Positions 18,659 to 26,727 of a stretch of 64,000 nt of DNA are shown piece by piece. The stretch is from CAVQKZ01 sp963837325 (GTDB lineage Bacteria; Actinomycetota; Actinomycetes; Mycobacteriales; Jatrophihabitantaceae). Position numbers and translations under genes: made by a program. Under the pieces are notes generated by a model. The model was not told where the DNA came from, ran no database searches, and worked only from the letters and a program-made list of their open reading frames with translations. Where the stretch lies: contig CAWIMV010000001.1 of the NCBI GenBank assembly GCA_963837325.1, positions 2,046,001 to 2,110,000 of the forward strand. The letters run 5' to 3'. Position 1 is the stretch's first letter. Each line of letters opens with the position of its first letter.

Positions 18659-19686
18659 CAAGTCTCGGTCACCTTGGACAGCCCACGGGGGCGGTCCGGG
18701 TCGCCGCCCCGGTCGAGGGCCAAGCGCCAGGCCAGCTGCTGCAGCGGAAGGATCTCGAGGATGGGCAACAACTCCTCAGTGACCCCCGCGCTGGCAACGG
18801 GCAGACCGTCCTCGGGCCCGACCCGCAGCACGTTCGCGCCGGCTGCCACCAGCCGGGCCACGACCGGCTCCATCGCCGTGCCGCCCGCGCCCGGAGTCAC
18901 CACCGCGATCACGGGCAGGTCGGGATCGACCATCGCCAATGGCCCGTGCAGCAGATCAGCCCCGGAGAAGGCCTGCGCGGAAAGGTACGACGTCTCCATC
19001 AGCTTCAGAGCGGCCTCGCGCGCCGTCGGGTACGAGAAGCCCCGAGCCGTGGTGACGAGCCGCTGGGTGAAGCGATAACGCTCGGCCGCCGCATACGCTT
19101 GTGGTGCGAAATCGAGGGTGCGGGCGGCGGCGTCCGGCACCGCCGCGGCGTCCCCGCCGCCCAGCAGCAGGTACAGCGCGAGCAATTCCGCGGTGTAGGT
19201 CTTGGTCGCGGCGACGGCACGCTCGACGCCGGCCCGGACGTCGACGTGGTGCTCGGCCGCCTCGGCCAACGGGGACGACCCGTTGTTGGTGACGGCCACC
19301 GTCATCGCACCGCAGGTCCGGGCCGCCTCGAGCGAACCCAACAGGTCGGGCGAACCGCCGGACTGGCTCACCGCGATGAAGAGCACGCCCGACAGATCCG
19401 GCCGAGCGCCGTAGACGGTGAGCGTCGACGGGGAGGCCAAGCCGGCGGGCAGTTGCAACCGGACTTCGGCGAGGTACTTGCCGTACAGCGCAGCGTGGTC
19501 GCTCGTGCCGCGCGCGGCGATCAGCACGAACCGGGGCCGGTAGGCGTCGATCGCCGACCGCACCTCGGCGATCTCCGTCGCGCCGTCGGCAAGCAGCCGA
19601 GCCAAAACCTCGGGTTGTTCGGCGACCTCGGCCGCCATCAGCGCACCCGGTGAACTAGGCGGCGCCGGGCTGTCTGCTGCGGTCAT
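18655..19686 (-). CDS. SIS-domain sugar isomerase/deaminase (GlmS C-terminal / NagB-II type)
   Basis: This 343-residue protein has two SIS domains and no glutamine amidotransferase domain. Motifs are FVLIAARGTSDHAALYG, FIAVSQSGGSPDLLGSLEAAR, AVAATKTYTAELLALYLL and REAALKLMETSYLSAQAF, all as in the isomerase half of GlmS. Such free-standing proteins are glucosamine-6-phosphate deaminases (NagB-II/AgaS) or glucosamine-phosphate sensors. Located between dasR and murQ with nagA nearby, GlcN-6-P deamination is the likely job. Its promoter region carries dre-like DasR sites, so it should be induced by amino sugars. Confidence 0.88.
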   Translation of the reverse strand: MTAADSPAPPSSPGALMAAEVAEQPEVLARLLADGATEIAEVRSAIDAYRPRFVLIAARGTSDHAALYGKYLAEVRLQLPAGLASPSTLTVYGARPDLSGVLFIAVSQSGGSPDLLGSLEAARTCGAMTVAVTNNGSSPLAEAAEHHVDVRAGVERAVAATKTYTAELLALYLLLGGGDAAAVPDAAARTLDFAPQAYAAAERYRFTQRLVTTARGFSYPTAREAALKLMETSYLSAQAFSGADLLHGPLAMVDPDLPVIAVVTPGAGGTAMEPVVARLVAAGANVLRVGPEDGLPVASAGVTEELLPILEILPLQQLAWRLALDRGGDPDRPRGLSKVTETW

Positions 19687-19707
19687 TTGGTGGGTCTCCG
19701 TCGCCTG

Positions 19708-19723
19708 AATGGACTAGACCACT
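19708..19723. promoter_or_regulatory. DasR dre-type operator 1
   Basis: AATGGACTAGACCACT closely matches the DasR responsive element known from Streptomyces (ACTGGTCTAGACCACT type, core TGGTCTAGACCA). It lies 22 bp upstream of the SIS-domain gene start, where binding would repress the SIS-murQ operon. Confidence 0.8.
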
Positions 19724-19752
19724 AACGATCCTCCGTGGTTCACTTGACTGTC

Positions 19753-19768
19753 AATGGTGTAGACAAAT
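19753..19768. promoter_or_regulatory. DasR dre-type operator 2
   Basis: AATGGTGTAGACAAAT keeps TGGTnTAGAC of the dre core and lies 36 bp upstream of the dasR start. The spacing between the two site centres is 45 bp. Autoregulation of dasR is the natural reading; the second half-site is weaker than in operator 1. Confidence 0.65.
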
Positions 19769-19803
19769 GGTCGCAATTCGATCACGGGACGAGGAGACCG
19801 CCG

Positions 19804-20541
19804 TTGTCCAGCACCGCTCCCCAGACGCACCGCGAACCGAAGTACTACACGGTGAAGCGGCATCTGCTGGACAGCATCGAATCCCTCGCGCCCGGCAGCC
19901 CGGTGCCCACCGAACGGGTGCTCTCGGCCGAGCTTGGCACTTCGCGCACTACCGTGCGCCAGGCGTTGCTCGAACTCGTGGCCGAAGGTCGCCTGGTCCG
20001 ACGGCAGGGTTCGGGCACGTACGTCGCCGAGCCAAAACTGACCTGGCCGCTGCATTTGACCAGCTTCACCGAACAGGCTGCTGCCAACGGCTTCGCCGCA
20101 TCCACCCAACTGCTCTCGGCCGAACGCATTCGGGCCGACGACGCGCTGGGCGAGCGGCTCGGCGTCGACGACGGCGCGGCGGTGTTCCGCATCGAACGAC
20201 TCCGGTTGGCCGACGAGCGGCCCATGGCAGTCGAGACTTCGCACCTGCCGGCCGACCGTTTCCCGCAGCTGACCCGGCACTTGCGCCGGGAGCCGTCGCT
20301 GTACGCCGTTCTCAAAACCGAATACGGAGTCGTGCCGGTGAGCGCCGAGGAGTCGATCTCGACGGCGCCGGCCTCACCGCGCGAAGCCGCACTGCTGGAC
20401 ACCGACACCGGCGCTCCGATGCTGGTGCTCGGGCGGCACACCTTCGACCAGTCCGGTGTCCCGGTCGAGTGGGTCACCAGCTGGTACCGGGGTGACCGGG
20501 TCACCTTCGTCGCCAACCTCATCTCCCCCAAGCCCCGATGA
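19804..20541 (+). CDS. dasR: GntR/HutC-family regulator, DasR orthologue
   Basis: A TTG start at 19804 is set by GAGGAG 7 nt upstream (19791-19796), giving 245 residues. The winged-helix domain has PKYYTVKRHLLDSIE, ERVLSAELGTSRTTVRQAL and LVRRQGSGTYVAEPK. A UTRA ligand domain follows with FRIERLRLADERPMAVETSHL. These blocks align closely with Streptomyces DasR, which responds to GlcN-6-P or GlcNAc-6-P. The divergent SIS-murQ operon, downstream nagA and two dre-like sites make the assignment strong. Confidence 0.92.
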   Translation: MSSTAPQTHREPKYYTVKRHLLDSIESLAPGSPVPTERVLSAELGTSRTTVRQALLELVAEGRLVRRQGSGTYVAEPKLTWPLHLTSFTEQAAANGFAASTQLLSAERIRADDALGERLGVDDGAAVFRIERLRLADERPMAVETSHLPADRFPQLTRHLRREPSLYAVLKTEYGVVPVSAEESISTAPASPREAALLDTDTGAPMLVLGRHTFDQSGVPVEWVTSWYRGDRVTFVANLISPKPR

Positions 20542-20550
20542 GCCCTGCCA

Positions 20551-20640
20551 TGTGCTCCCCGCTGCTGCTCGGTCGCGGCATGTTTTCCCCGCTGGTGCAC
20601 GGTCGCGGCATGTTTTCCCCGCTGGTGCTCGGTTCAGGGC
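20551..20640 (+). repeat. Three 30-bp tandem repeats between dasR and nagA
   Basis: Units lie at 20551-20580, 20581-20610 and 20611-20640. Each is built on a (T)CCCCGCTG(G)TGC(A/T)C core, and the first two end in GGTCGCGGCA. The unit is a multiple of three, and one frame reads a repeated GRGMFSPLV, but no gene with a plausible start and function was found. Confidence 0.75.
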
Positions 20641-20736
20641 CCCGCATCCGGTCAGCTGCGGGGCAATCAGGCGGCGGTCCTGCGCCTTTCCCCGCTCGTG
20701 CTCGGTTCAGGGCCCCGCATCCGGTCAGCTGCGGGG
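20614..20736 (+). repeat. Pair of 50-bp direct repeats, each with a hairpin
   Basis: Positions 20614-20663 and 20687-20736 are identical except for one base (CTGGTG versus CTCGTG). Each contains the inverted pair CCCCGCA / TGCGGGG around a 10-nt loop, so an RNA crossing this 223-bp gap would form two equal stem-loops just upstream of nagA. They could attenuate or stabilise the transcript, or mark a small mobile repeat. Confidence 0.75.
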
Positions 20737-20764
20737 AAAACAGGACGGGCACGGTGCGCCCCCG

Positions 20765-21964
20765 ATGACCGTCCTGTCCCATGCCCGGGTCGTGACGCCC
20801 GGCGGTGTCCTCGACGACGGCTGGGTCGCAATCGCCGAGGGCCGGATCGCCGCGATCGGGGCTGGAGCTCCACCCGCCGATGACGACACGACGGACCTCG
20901 ACGGCGCGTGGCTGCTACCCGGCTTCATCGACCTGCACGTCCACGGCGGCGGCGGCCACGACGCGACGCGCTCACCCGAGGACATGGCCGCGGCCGTAGC
21001 GTTTCACCGCAGCCACGGCACCACCCGCACGCTCGTTTCGCTGGTCACCGCGCCCCTCGACGCGTTGGCCGAACAGCTCGGGTGGGTGGCCGACCTCACC
21101 ACCGCCGGACCGTCGTCGGCCGGACACGTCGTGGGTGCGCACCTGGAAGGGCCGTTCCTCTCGCAGGCCCGGTGCGGCGCGCAGAACCCGGCCCACCTTC
21201 TGAATCCAAATCGGGATGCGTTCGCGGCGCTCGCCGCGGCCGCACGGGGCACGCTGCGCAGCGTCACGATCGCGCCCGAACTGCCCGGTGCCCTCGAGCT
21301 CATCGAGGACGTGGTCACGGCCGGGGCGGTAGCCGCCATCGGGCACACCGACGCCGGCTACGCCGACGCCCAGGCCGGCATCGACGCCGGCGCCACCCTG
21401 GCGACGCATCTGTTCAATGGCATGCGCCCGATGCATCACCGCGAGCCGGGCGCAATCGGCGCTGCGCTCGTCGCCGAACTGGCCTGCGAGCTGATCAACG
21501 ACGGCGTCCACGTCCACCCCGCCATCACGACCTTGGTCGCGGCCGTCCCGCAACGCCTCGTCCTGATCACCGACGCGATGGACGCGGCCGGCGTCGGCGA
21601 CGGCGACTATGTCCTGGGCGGCCAACCGGTCACCGTCCGCGACGGCCAGGCCCGCCTGGCCAGCGACGGCTCGCTGGCCGGGAGCACGCTCACCATGGAC
21701 GACGCGCTGCGGCGCGCGGTGCGCGACTGCGGGCTGTCGATCACCGCGGCGTCAGCGGCGGCGTCGGGCAATCCGGCCCGGGTGCTGGGCATCGACGACA
21801 GATGCGGGGCGATCGTGCGCGGGCTCGACGCCGACCTGGTCGTCCTCGACGCCGACTTAAGGGTCCAGCTGGTGCTGGCCGGTGGCGCTCAGGCCGTCGC
21901 CACCACGCCCATCTCGGCCGGTGACGCCAGCAACTCGTTCCTCGGCAGTACCCGCACGGTGTAG
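20765..21964 (+). CDS. nagA: N-acetylglucosamine-6-phosphate deacetylase NagA
   Basis: This 399-residue amidohydrolase has the metal-binding motif LPGFIDLHVHGGGGHDAT near residue 51 and the acidic ligand in GAHLEGPFLS near 128. Then come the histidines in AIGHTDAGYADA and THLFNGMRPMHHREPG, and the catalytic Asp in LITDAMDAAG. It converts GlcNAc-6-P to GlcN-6-P plus acetate, linking MurQ's product to the SIS-domain deaminase. The ATG at 20765 has no strong ribosome-binding site. The last 25 codons overlap the convergent glgP gene (76 bp). Confidence 0.93.
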   Translation: MTVLSHARVVTPGGVLDDGWVAIAEGRIAAIGAGAPPADDDTTDLDGAWLLPGFIDLHVHGGGGHDATRSPEDMAAAVAFHRSHGTTRTLVSLVTAPLDALAEQLGWVADLTTAGPSSAGHVVGAHLEGPFLSQARCGAQNPAHLLNPNRDAFAALAAAARGTLRSVTIAPELPGALELIEDVVTAGAVAAIGHTDAGYADAQAGIDAGATLATHLFNGMRPMHHREPGAIGAALVAELACELINDGVHVHPAITTLVAAVPQRLVLITDAMDAAGVGDGDYVLGGQPVTVRDGQARLASDGSLAGSTLTMDDALRRAVRDCGLSITAASAAASGNPARVLGIDDRCGAIVRGLDADLVVLDADLRVQLVLAGGAQAVATTPISAGDASNSFLGSTRTV

Positions 21965-24435
21965 CCGAACGACCCGGTGCGCTCGAGCGGCACGTCGCCT
22001 TCGAAGCGGCTGCTGCCACCGGACTGCTCCACCGACTTCAACGACATCGTCTCGATATCGACCAACCGATCGTCGGCGTCGACCGCCCCGTAGACGGCTT
22101 CGACGTCCACGTCATCGGGTGCCAGACCGTTGAGGGCGATCTCGGTGCGGAGCGTCAGCAGGCCACCGAGCTGAGGGTCACCGCTGAGCTGGGAGTCGAC
22201 GTTGAGCACGGCCACACCCGGCCAGGCGGCCAGGACTCGAGTGCGCCACTCGGCGAGCGTGCGGGCGCAGGCGTAGTCGTCGCCGGCCATCCGCGCGGCG
22301 GACCGCGCCGCCGGCGCGTACAGGGTGTGCACGTAGTCGCTGACCATGCGGGTGGCCAACACCTTCGGCCCGAGGGACTTGAGCGTGTGCCGCACCATCT
22401 GGACCCAGCGAGCGGGTACGCCGTTGTCCCGGTCGTAGAACCGGGGGGCCACGTGCGACTCCACGAGGTCGTACATCGCGGTTGCCTCGAGGTCGTCGCG
22501 GCGGTCCGCGTCGGCGACGCCGTCGGCCGACGGGATGGCCCAGCCGTTCTCTCCGTCGAACCACTCGTCCCACCAGCCGTCGCGGATGGACAGGTTCAGC
22601 GCGCCGTTCAGGGCGGCCTTCATACCCGAGGTACCGCACGCCTCGAGCGGGCGCAGCGGGTTGTTCAGCCAGACGTCGACGCCCCAATAGAGGTAGCGGG
22701 CCATCGCGATGTCGTAGTCGGGCAAAAACGCGATGCGGTGCCGCACGGCCGGGTCGTCGGCGAACTTCACCATCTGGGCGATGAGCTGCTTGCCACCGTC
22801 GTCGGCGGGATGGCTCTTGCCGGCGATGACGATCTGCACCGGCCGCTCGGGGTGCAGCAGCAGCGCACGCAGCCGGTCCTCGTCGCGCAGCATCAAGGTG
22901 AGCCGCTTGTAGGACGGAACCCGACGGGCGAAGCCGATGGTCAGCACGCTCGGGTCGAATGCCGACTCGGTCCAGCCGACTTCGGCCTCGGTCATTCCGC
23001 GCTGCAGTGCCGATGCCTTGATACGCCGGCGGATCTCACCGACCAGCCGCTCGCGCAGGTCACCGCGGATGCGCCACAACTCCCGGTCGCTGACCTTATC
23101 TATGGCGTCCCACCGCGTGCCTTCGTCGAGGACATTGGGGCCGACCTCGCGCTCGGCGATTTCCAGGATGTCGCGGCTCATCCAGGTCGGTGCGTGCACG
23201 CCGTTGGTGACCGAGCCGATCGGCACCTCACTGGTGTCGAATCCGGGCCACAGGCCGGCGAACATCTCCCGGCTGACAGTGCCGTGCAGTTGCGAGACCC
23301 CGTTGGCCCGCTGGCCGAGGCGCAGTCCCATGTGCGCCATGTTGAAGATGGTGATGTCCTCTTCCGCGCCGAGTTCGAGAATCCGTTCGACCGGAACGCC
23401 CGGCATCCCGCCCAAGTGGGCGGCGACGAGGTCCCGCGGGAAGCGGTCGATGCCCGCCGGCACCGGCGTGTGCGTAGTGAACACGGTGCCGGCGCGCACC
23501 GCCTGCAAGGCCTGGTCGAAGTTGAGCCCGCCGCCGTCGACGAGTTCGCGGATCCGCTCCACGCCGAGGAACCCGGCGTGTCCCTCATTGGTGTGGAACA
23601 CCTGCGGGGCAGCCGCACCGGTCGCGGCACAATAGGCCCGGATGGCGCGCACTCCCCCGATGCCGAGCAGCAACTCCTGTTCCAGCCGGTGCTCCTTGCC
23701 GCCGCCGTAAAGCCGGTCAGTGACCTGGCGGGCCTCCTTGTCGTTCTCCTCGATGTCACTGTCGAGCAGGAGCAGCGGAACCCGTCCGATCTGGGCCACC
23801 CAGACCTGAGCCCACAGCGTGCGCCCTTCCGGCAGCACCAGCGAGATCCGTACCGGCACGCCGCCGCCGTCGAGCAGGACGCGGATCGGCAGTCCCTGCG
23901 GGTCGAGTGAGGGATAGTGCTCCAGTTGCCAGCCGTCCCGGGATAGGGACTGGCGGAAGTAGCCGGCCTGGTAGAGCAGGCCGAGGCCGATGATCGGCAC
24001 GCCGAGATCGCTGGCCGCCTTCAGGTGATCGCCGGCGAGGATGCCGAGCCCGCCGGAGTACTGCGGCAGCACGTCGGTGATGCCGAACTCCGGCGAGAAG
24101 TACCCGATGGTGGCGGGCAGGCTCGGATCGGACTGCTGCAGTTCCTGATACCAGCGCGGCTGGGTCAGATAGTCGGTGAGATCGTCGTGCACGTCATCGA
24201 GCCGACGCAGGAATTTGCGGTCGCGGGCGAGGGCATTGAGTCGCTCCGCGCTGACCTCCCCGAGCATGCGTCCCGGGTCGTGCGCGCAAGCCTGCCAAAG
24301 CGTCGGATCGACCGCTTCAAGTAGATCGAGCGAATCCGGGTGCCAGGACCAGCGTAGGTTGGCCACGATCTCGCCGAGTTTGATCAACTGGGCCGGGAAC
24401 GGAGCGCGAACGGTGAGCCGTCGAAGTGCCTTCAC
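21889..24435 (-). CDS. glgP: Alpha-glucan phosphorylase (GT35, DUF3417-type)
   Basis: The 848-residue protein belongs to the bacterial alpha-glucan phosphorylases with an N-terminal DUF3417 region (FPAQLIKLGEIVANLRWSWHP). Core motifs are YSGGLGILAGDHLK, HTNEGHAGF, FTTHTPVPAGIDRF, GSVTNGVHAPTWMS and IGFARRVPSYKR. The PLP-site region is NNPLRPLEACGTSGMKAALNG, near residue 605. It releases glucose-1-phosphate from alpha-1,4 chains. A TAGCGT hexamer 7 nt before the GTG start points to a leaderless transcript. It diverges from glgE with a small gene between. Confidence 0.95.
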   Translation of the reverse strand: MKALRRLTVRAPFPAQLIKLGEIVANLRWSWHPDSLDLLEAVDPTLWQACAHDPGRMLGEVSAERLNALARDRKFLRRLDDVHDDLTDYLTQPRWYQELQQSDPSLPATIGYFSPEFGITDVLPQYSGGLGILAGDHLKAASDLGVPIIGLGLLYQAGYFRQSLSRDGWQLEHYPSLDPQGLPIRVLLDGGGVPVRISLVLPEGRTLWAQVWVAQIGRVPLLLLDSDIEENDKEARQVTDRLYGGGKEHRLEQELLLGIGGVRAIRAYCAATGAAAPQVFHTNEGHAGFLGVERIRELVDGGGLNFDQALQAVRAGTVFTTHTPVPAGIDRFPRDLVAAHLGGMPGVPVERILELGAEEDITIFNMAHMGLRLGQRANGVSQLHGTVSREMFAGLWPGFDTSEVPIGSVTNGVHAPTWMSRDILEIAEREVGPNVLDEGTRWDAIDKVSDRELWRIRGDLRERLVGEIRRRIKASALQRGMTEAEVGWTESAFDPSVLTIGFARRVPSYKRLTLMLRDEDRLRALLLHPERPVQIVIAGKSHPADDGGKQLIAQMVKFADDPAVRHRIAFLPDYDIAMARYLYWGVDVWLNNPLRPLEACGTSGMKAALNGALNLSIRDGWWDEWFDGENGWAIPSADGVADADRRDDLEATAMYDLVESHVAPRFYDRDNGVPARWVQMVRHTLKSLGPKVLATRMVSDYVHTLYAPAARSAARMAGDDYACARTLAEWRTRVLAAWPGVAVLNVDSQLSGDPQLGGLLTLRTEIALNGLAPDDVDVEAVYGAVDADDRLVDIETMSLKSVEQSGGSSRFEGDVPLERTGSFGYTVRVLPRNELLASPAEMGVVATA

Positions 24436-24465
24436 CCGCGCGACGCTAGCACCTTCCGGAAAGGC

Positions 24466-24621
24466 TTACGGGGCCGCGTGACCGCCCGCCCGACGGCTCT
24501 TGAACTTGTTGACCGCCTCCATTGCCTTCTTGCGATTCTCCGGCTTGCTGGCCTCACGCTGCACGACCTGAACGACCTTGGCCAGCACTCCGAGCCGCAC
24601 TGCTTTGCCGATAAAACCCAT
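24466..24621 (-). CDS. Small basic protein, 51 residues, unknown function
   Basis: A short gene with a strong ribosome-binding site (AGGAGA, 6 nt before ATG). The product begins MGFIGKAVRLGVLAKVVQVV and continues with REASKPENRKKAMEAVNKF, a lysine-rich amphipathic helix. Its stop lies 31 bp before the glgP start on the same strand, so both may be cotranscribed. No family is recognised, but the start signal and position argue for a real gene. Confidence 0.65.
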   Translation of the reverse strand: MGFIGKAVRLGVLAKVVQVVQREASKPENRKKAMEAVNKFKSRRAGGHAAP

Positions 24622-24723
24622 CACGTCTCCTGTCGATTGTCCTGACCGACATGTTCCCGGCAGCGGCTGGAATATCACCGAAGGCCCAGAGTTCGCTTTC
24701 CCGCCGCTGGGTACGGTGTCTGC

Positions 24724-26718
24724 GTGGTGGGAAGAATCGGACTCAGCAGCGTTACCCCGGTCGTCGGCTCGACCGTGTCCGCGGAATTCCCGGCCCGCGC
24801 CGTCATAGGCGAACCCGTACCGGTTTCGGCCCTGGTGTTCCGCGAGGGACACGACGCGGTGGGGGCCAGCGTCGTGGTCCGCGGACCCGACCGGCGGGTC
24901 CAGCCGCCCCAACGGATGTCCCTGGGCGCCCCGGGGACCGATCGCTGGCACGCGACCCTCGTCCCCGATCGCCCCGGGCTGTGGAGTTTCACGATCGAGG
25001 GTTGGAGCGACCCGTTCTCCACCTGGCACCACGCGGTCACGGCCAAGCTCGACGCCGGGCAGGGCAGCGAGGACCTGGCCAACGATCTCGAGACGGGGGC
25101 CCGCCTGTTCGAGCGGTTGAGCAAGGCGCTGCCCCGTGTCGAGCGGCCGCGCGCGCTCGCCGCCGCGCGAGCCCTGCGCGATACCAGTCTCGACCTGCCT
25201 CACCGGGTCGCCCCGGCGCTCGATGACTTCTTGCAACGTCTGGTGCACGACAACCCGGTCCGGGAATTCCTGACCCGCTCGCCGGCCTATCCGCTGTGGG
25301 TCGACCGCAAGCGGGCGCTGTTCGGCTCGTGGTACGAGTTCTTCCCTCGGTCGATCGGCGCGGAACTGGCCGGTGATCCGGCTGCGCCGGCCCGTCCGGC
25401 CCGCCACGGCACGCTCAAGGACGCCACCGAGCACCTGGACTACGTCGCCTCGCTCGGCTTCGACGTCGTCTACCTCCCGCCGATCCATCCCATCGGCGAG
25501 GTGAACCGCAAGGGACCGAACAACACGCTCGTCGCCGCGTCGTGGGACGTCGGCTCACCGTGGGCCATCGGTTCCCGCGACGGCGGACATGACGCGATCC
25601 ACCCCGAGCTGGGCACGATGGCCGACTTCACCGCCTTCGTGCATCGCGCGAACGAACTCAATCTCGAGGTCGCGCTGGACTTCGCGCTGCAGGCCGCGCC
25701 CGACCATCCCTGGGTGACGTCGCACCCGGAGTGGTTCACGACCAAGCCCGACGGCACGATCGCCTATGCCGAGAACCCGCCGAAGAAGTATCAGGACATC
25801 TACCCGATCAACTTCGACAATGACCCGGCCGGAATCTACGCCGAATGCCTGCGCTTGATCGAACACTGGGTCGCCGCCGGAGTCACGATCTTCCGCGTCG
25901 ACAACCCGCACACCAAACCGCTGAACTTCTGGCAGTGGCTGATCGCAGAGGTCAAGAAGACCCATCCCGAGGTGCTGTTCCTGGCCGAGGCCTTCACCCG
26001 GCCGGCGATGATGCACGAGCTGGCCAAGATCGGCTTCCACCAGAGCTACACCTACTTCACCTGGCGGACGACGAAGGAAGAGCTGGAGACCTACGCTCTC
26101 GAACTCGTGGAATCCGCCGACCACATGCGGCCGAACTTCTTCGTGAACACGCCGGACATCCTGCACGACTACTTGGTGCACGGCGGTCCGGCCGCGTTCG
26201 CGATCCGGGCTGTGCTCGCGTCGATGCTGTCGCCCAACTGGGGCGTCTACTCGGGCTACGAACTCTACGAGCACCTCAACGCCAGGCCCGGCAGCGAGGA
26301 GTACCTCGATTCCGAGAAGTACCAGCTGCGCCCACGCAACTTCGCGGGCGCCCTCGCCGACGGCCGTTCGCTGGCGCCGTTCATCGCCACCCTGAACAAG
26401 ATCCGTCGCGAGCATCCGGCGCTGCAGCAGTTGCGCAACTTGCACATTCACGCGATCGACAACGACGAGATGATCGCGTTCAGCAAACGCGACGCAGCCA
26501 CCGGCGACACCGTCCTGGTCGTGTGCACGGTGAACCCGCACGAGACCCGTGAGGCGACGACGAGCCTTGACCTCGAGGCGCTCGGCATCGAGTGGGACGA
26601 AACGTTCACGGTGCACGACCTGCTGAGCGGCGCCGACTACGACTGGGGGGTGCACAACTACGTCCGGCTCGACCCACACACGCAGGCCGCTCACATCTTC
26701 ACTGTGCACACTCGCTAG
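24724..26718 (+). CDS. glgE: Alpha-1,4-glucan:maltose-1-phosphate maltosyltransferase GlgE
   Basis: The 664-residue GH13_3 protein has the GlgE N-terminal Ig-like domain and the opening IGLSSVTPVV...PARAVIGEPV. The long insert SRSIGAEL-like region (FPRSIGAELAG) is present. Barrel motifs are YLPPIHPIGEVNRKGPNN, FRVDNPHTKPLNFW (nucleophile Asp about 395) and LFLAEAFTRPAM (acid/base Glu about 424). It extends linear alpha-1,4-glucan from maltose-1-phosphate. GTG start at 24724, 6 nt after TACGGT, fits a leaderless mRNA. treS follows after 9 bp. Confidence 0.96.
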   Translation: MVGRIGLSSVTPVVGSTVSAEFPARAVIGEPVPVSALVFREGHDAVGASVVVRGPDRRVQPPQRMSLGAPGTDRWHATLVPDRPGLWSFTIEGWSDPFSTWHHAVTAKLDAGQGSEDLANDLETGARLFERLSKALPRVERPRALAAARALRDTSLDLPHRVAPALDDFLQRLVHDNPVREFLTRSPAYPLWVDRKRALFGSWYEFFPRSIGAELAGDPAAPARPARHGTLKDATEHLDYVASLGFDVVYLPPIHPIGEVNRKGPNNTLVAASWDVGSPWAIGSRDGGHDAIHPELGTMADFTAFVHRANELNLEVALDFALQAAPDHPWVTSHPEWFTTKPDGTIAYAENPPKKYQDIYPINFDNDPAGIYAECLRLIEHWVAAGVTIFRVDNPHTKPLNFWQWLIAEVKKTHPEVLFLAEAFTRPAMMHELAKIGFHQSYTYFTWRTTKEELETYALELVESADHMRPNFFVNTPDILHDYLVHGGPAAFAIRAVLASMLSPNWGVYSGYELYEHLNARPGSEEYLDSEKYQLRPRNFAGALADGRSLAPFIATLNKIRREHPALQQLRNLHIHAIDNDEMIAFSKRDAATGDTVLVVCTVNPHETREATTSLDLEALGIEWDETFTVHDLLSGADYDWGVHNYVRLDPHTQAAHIFTVHTR

Positions 26719-26727
26719 GACGCAACC

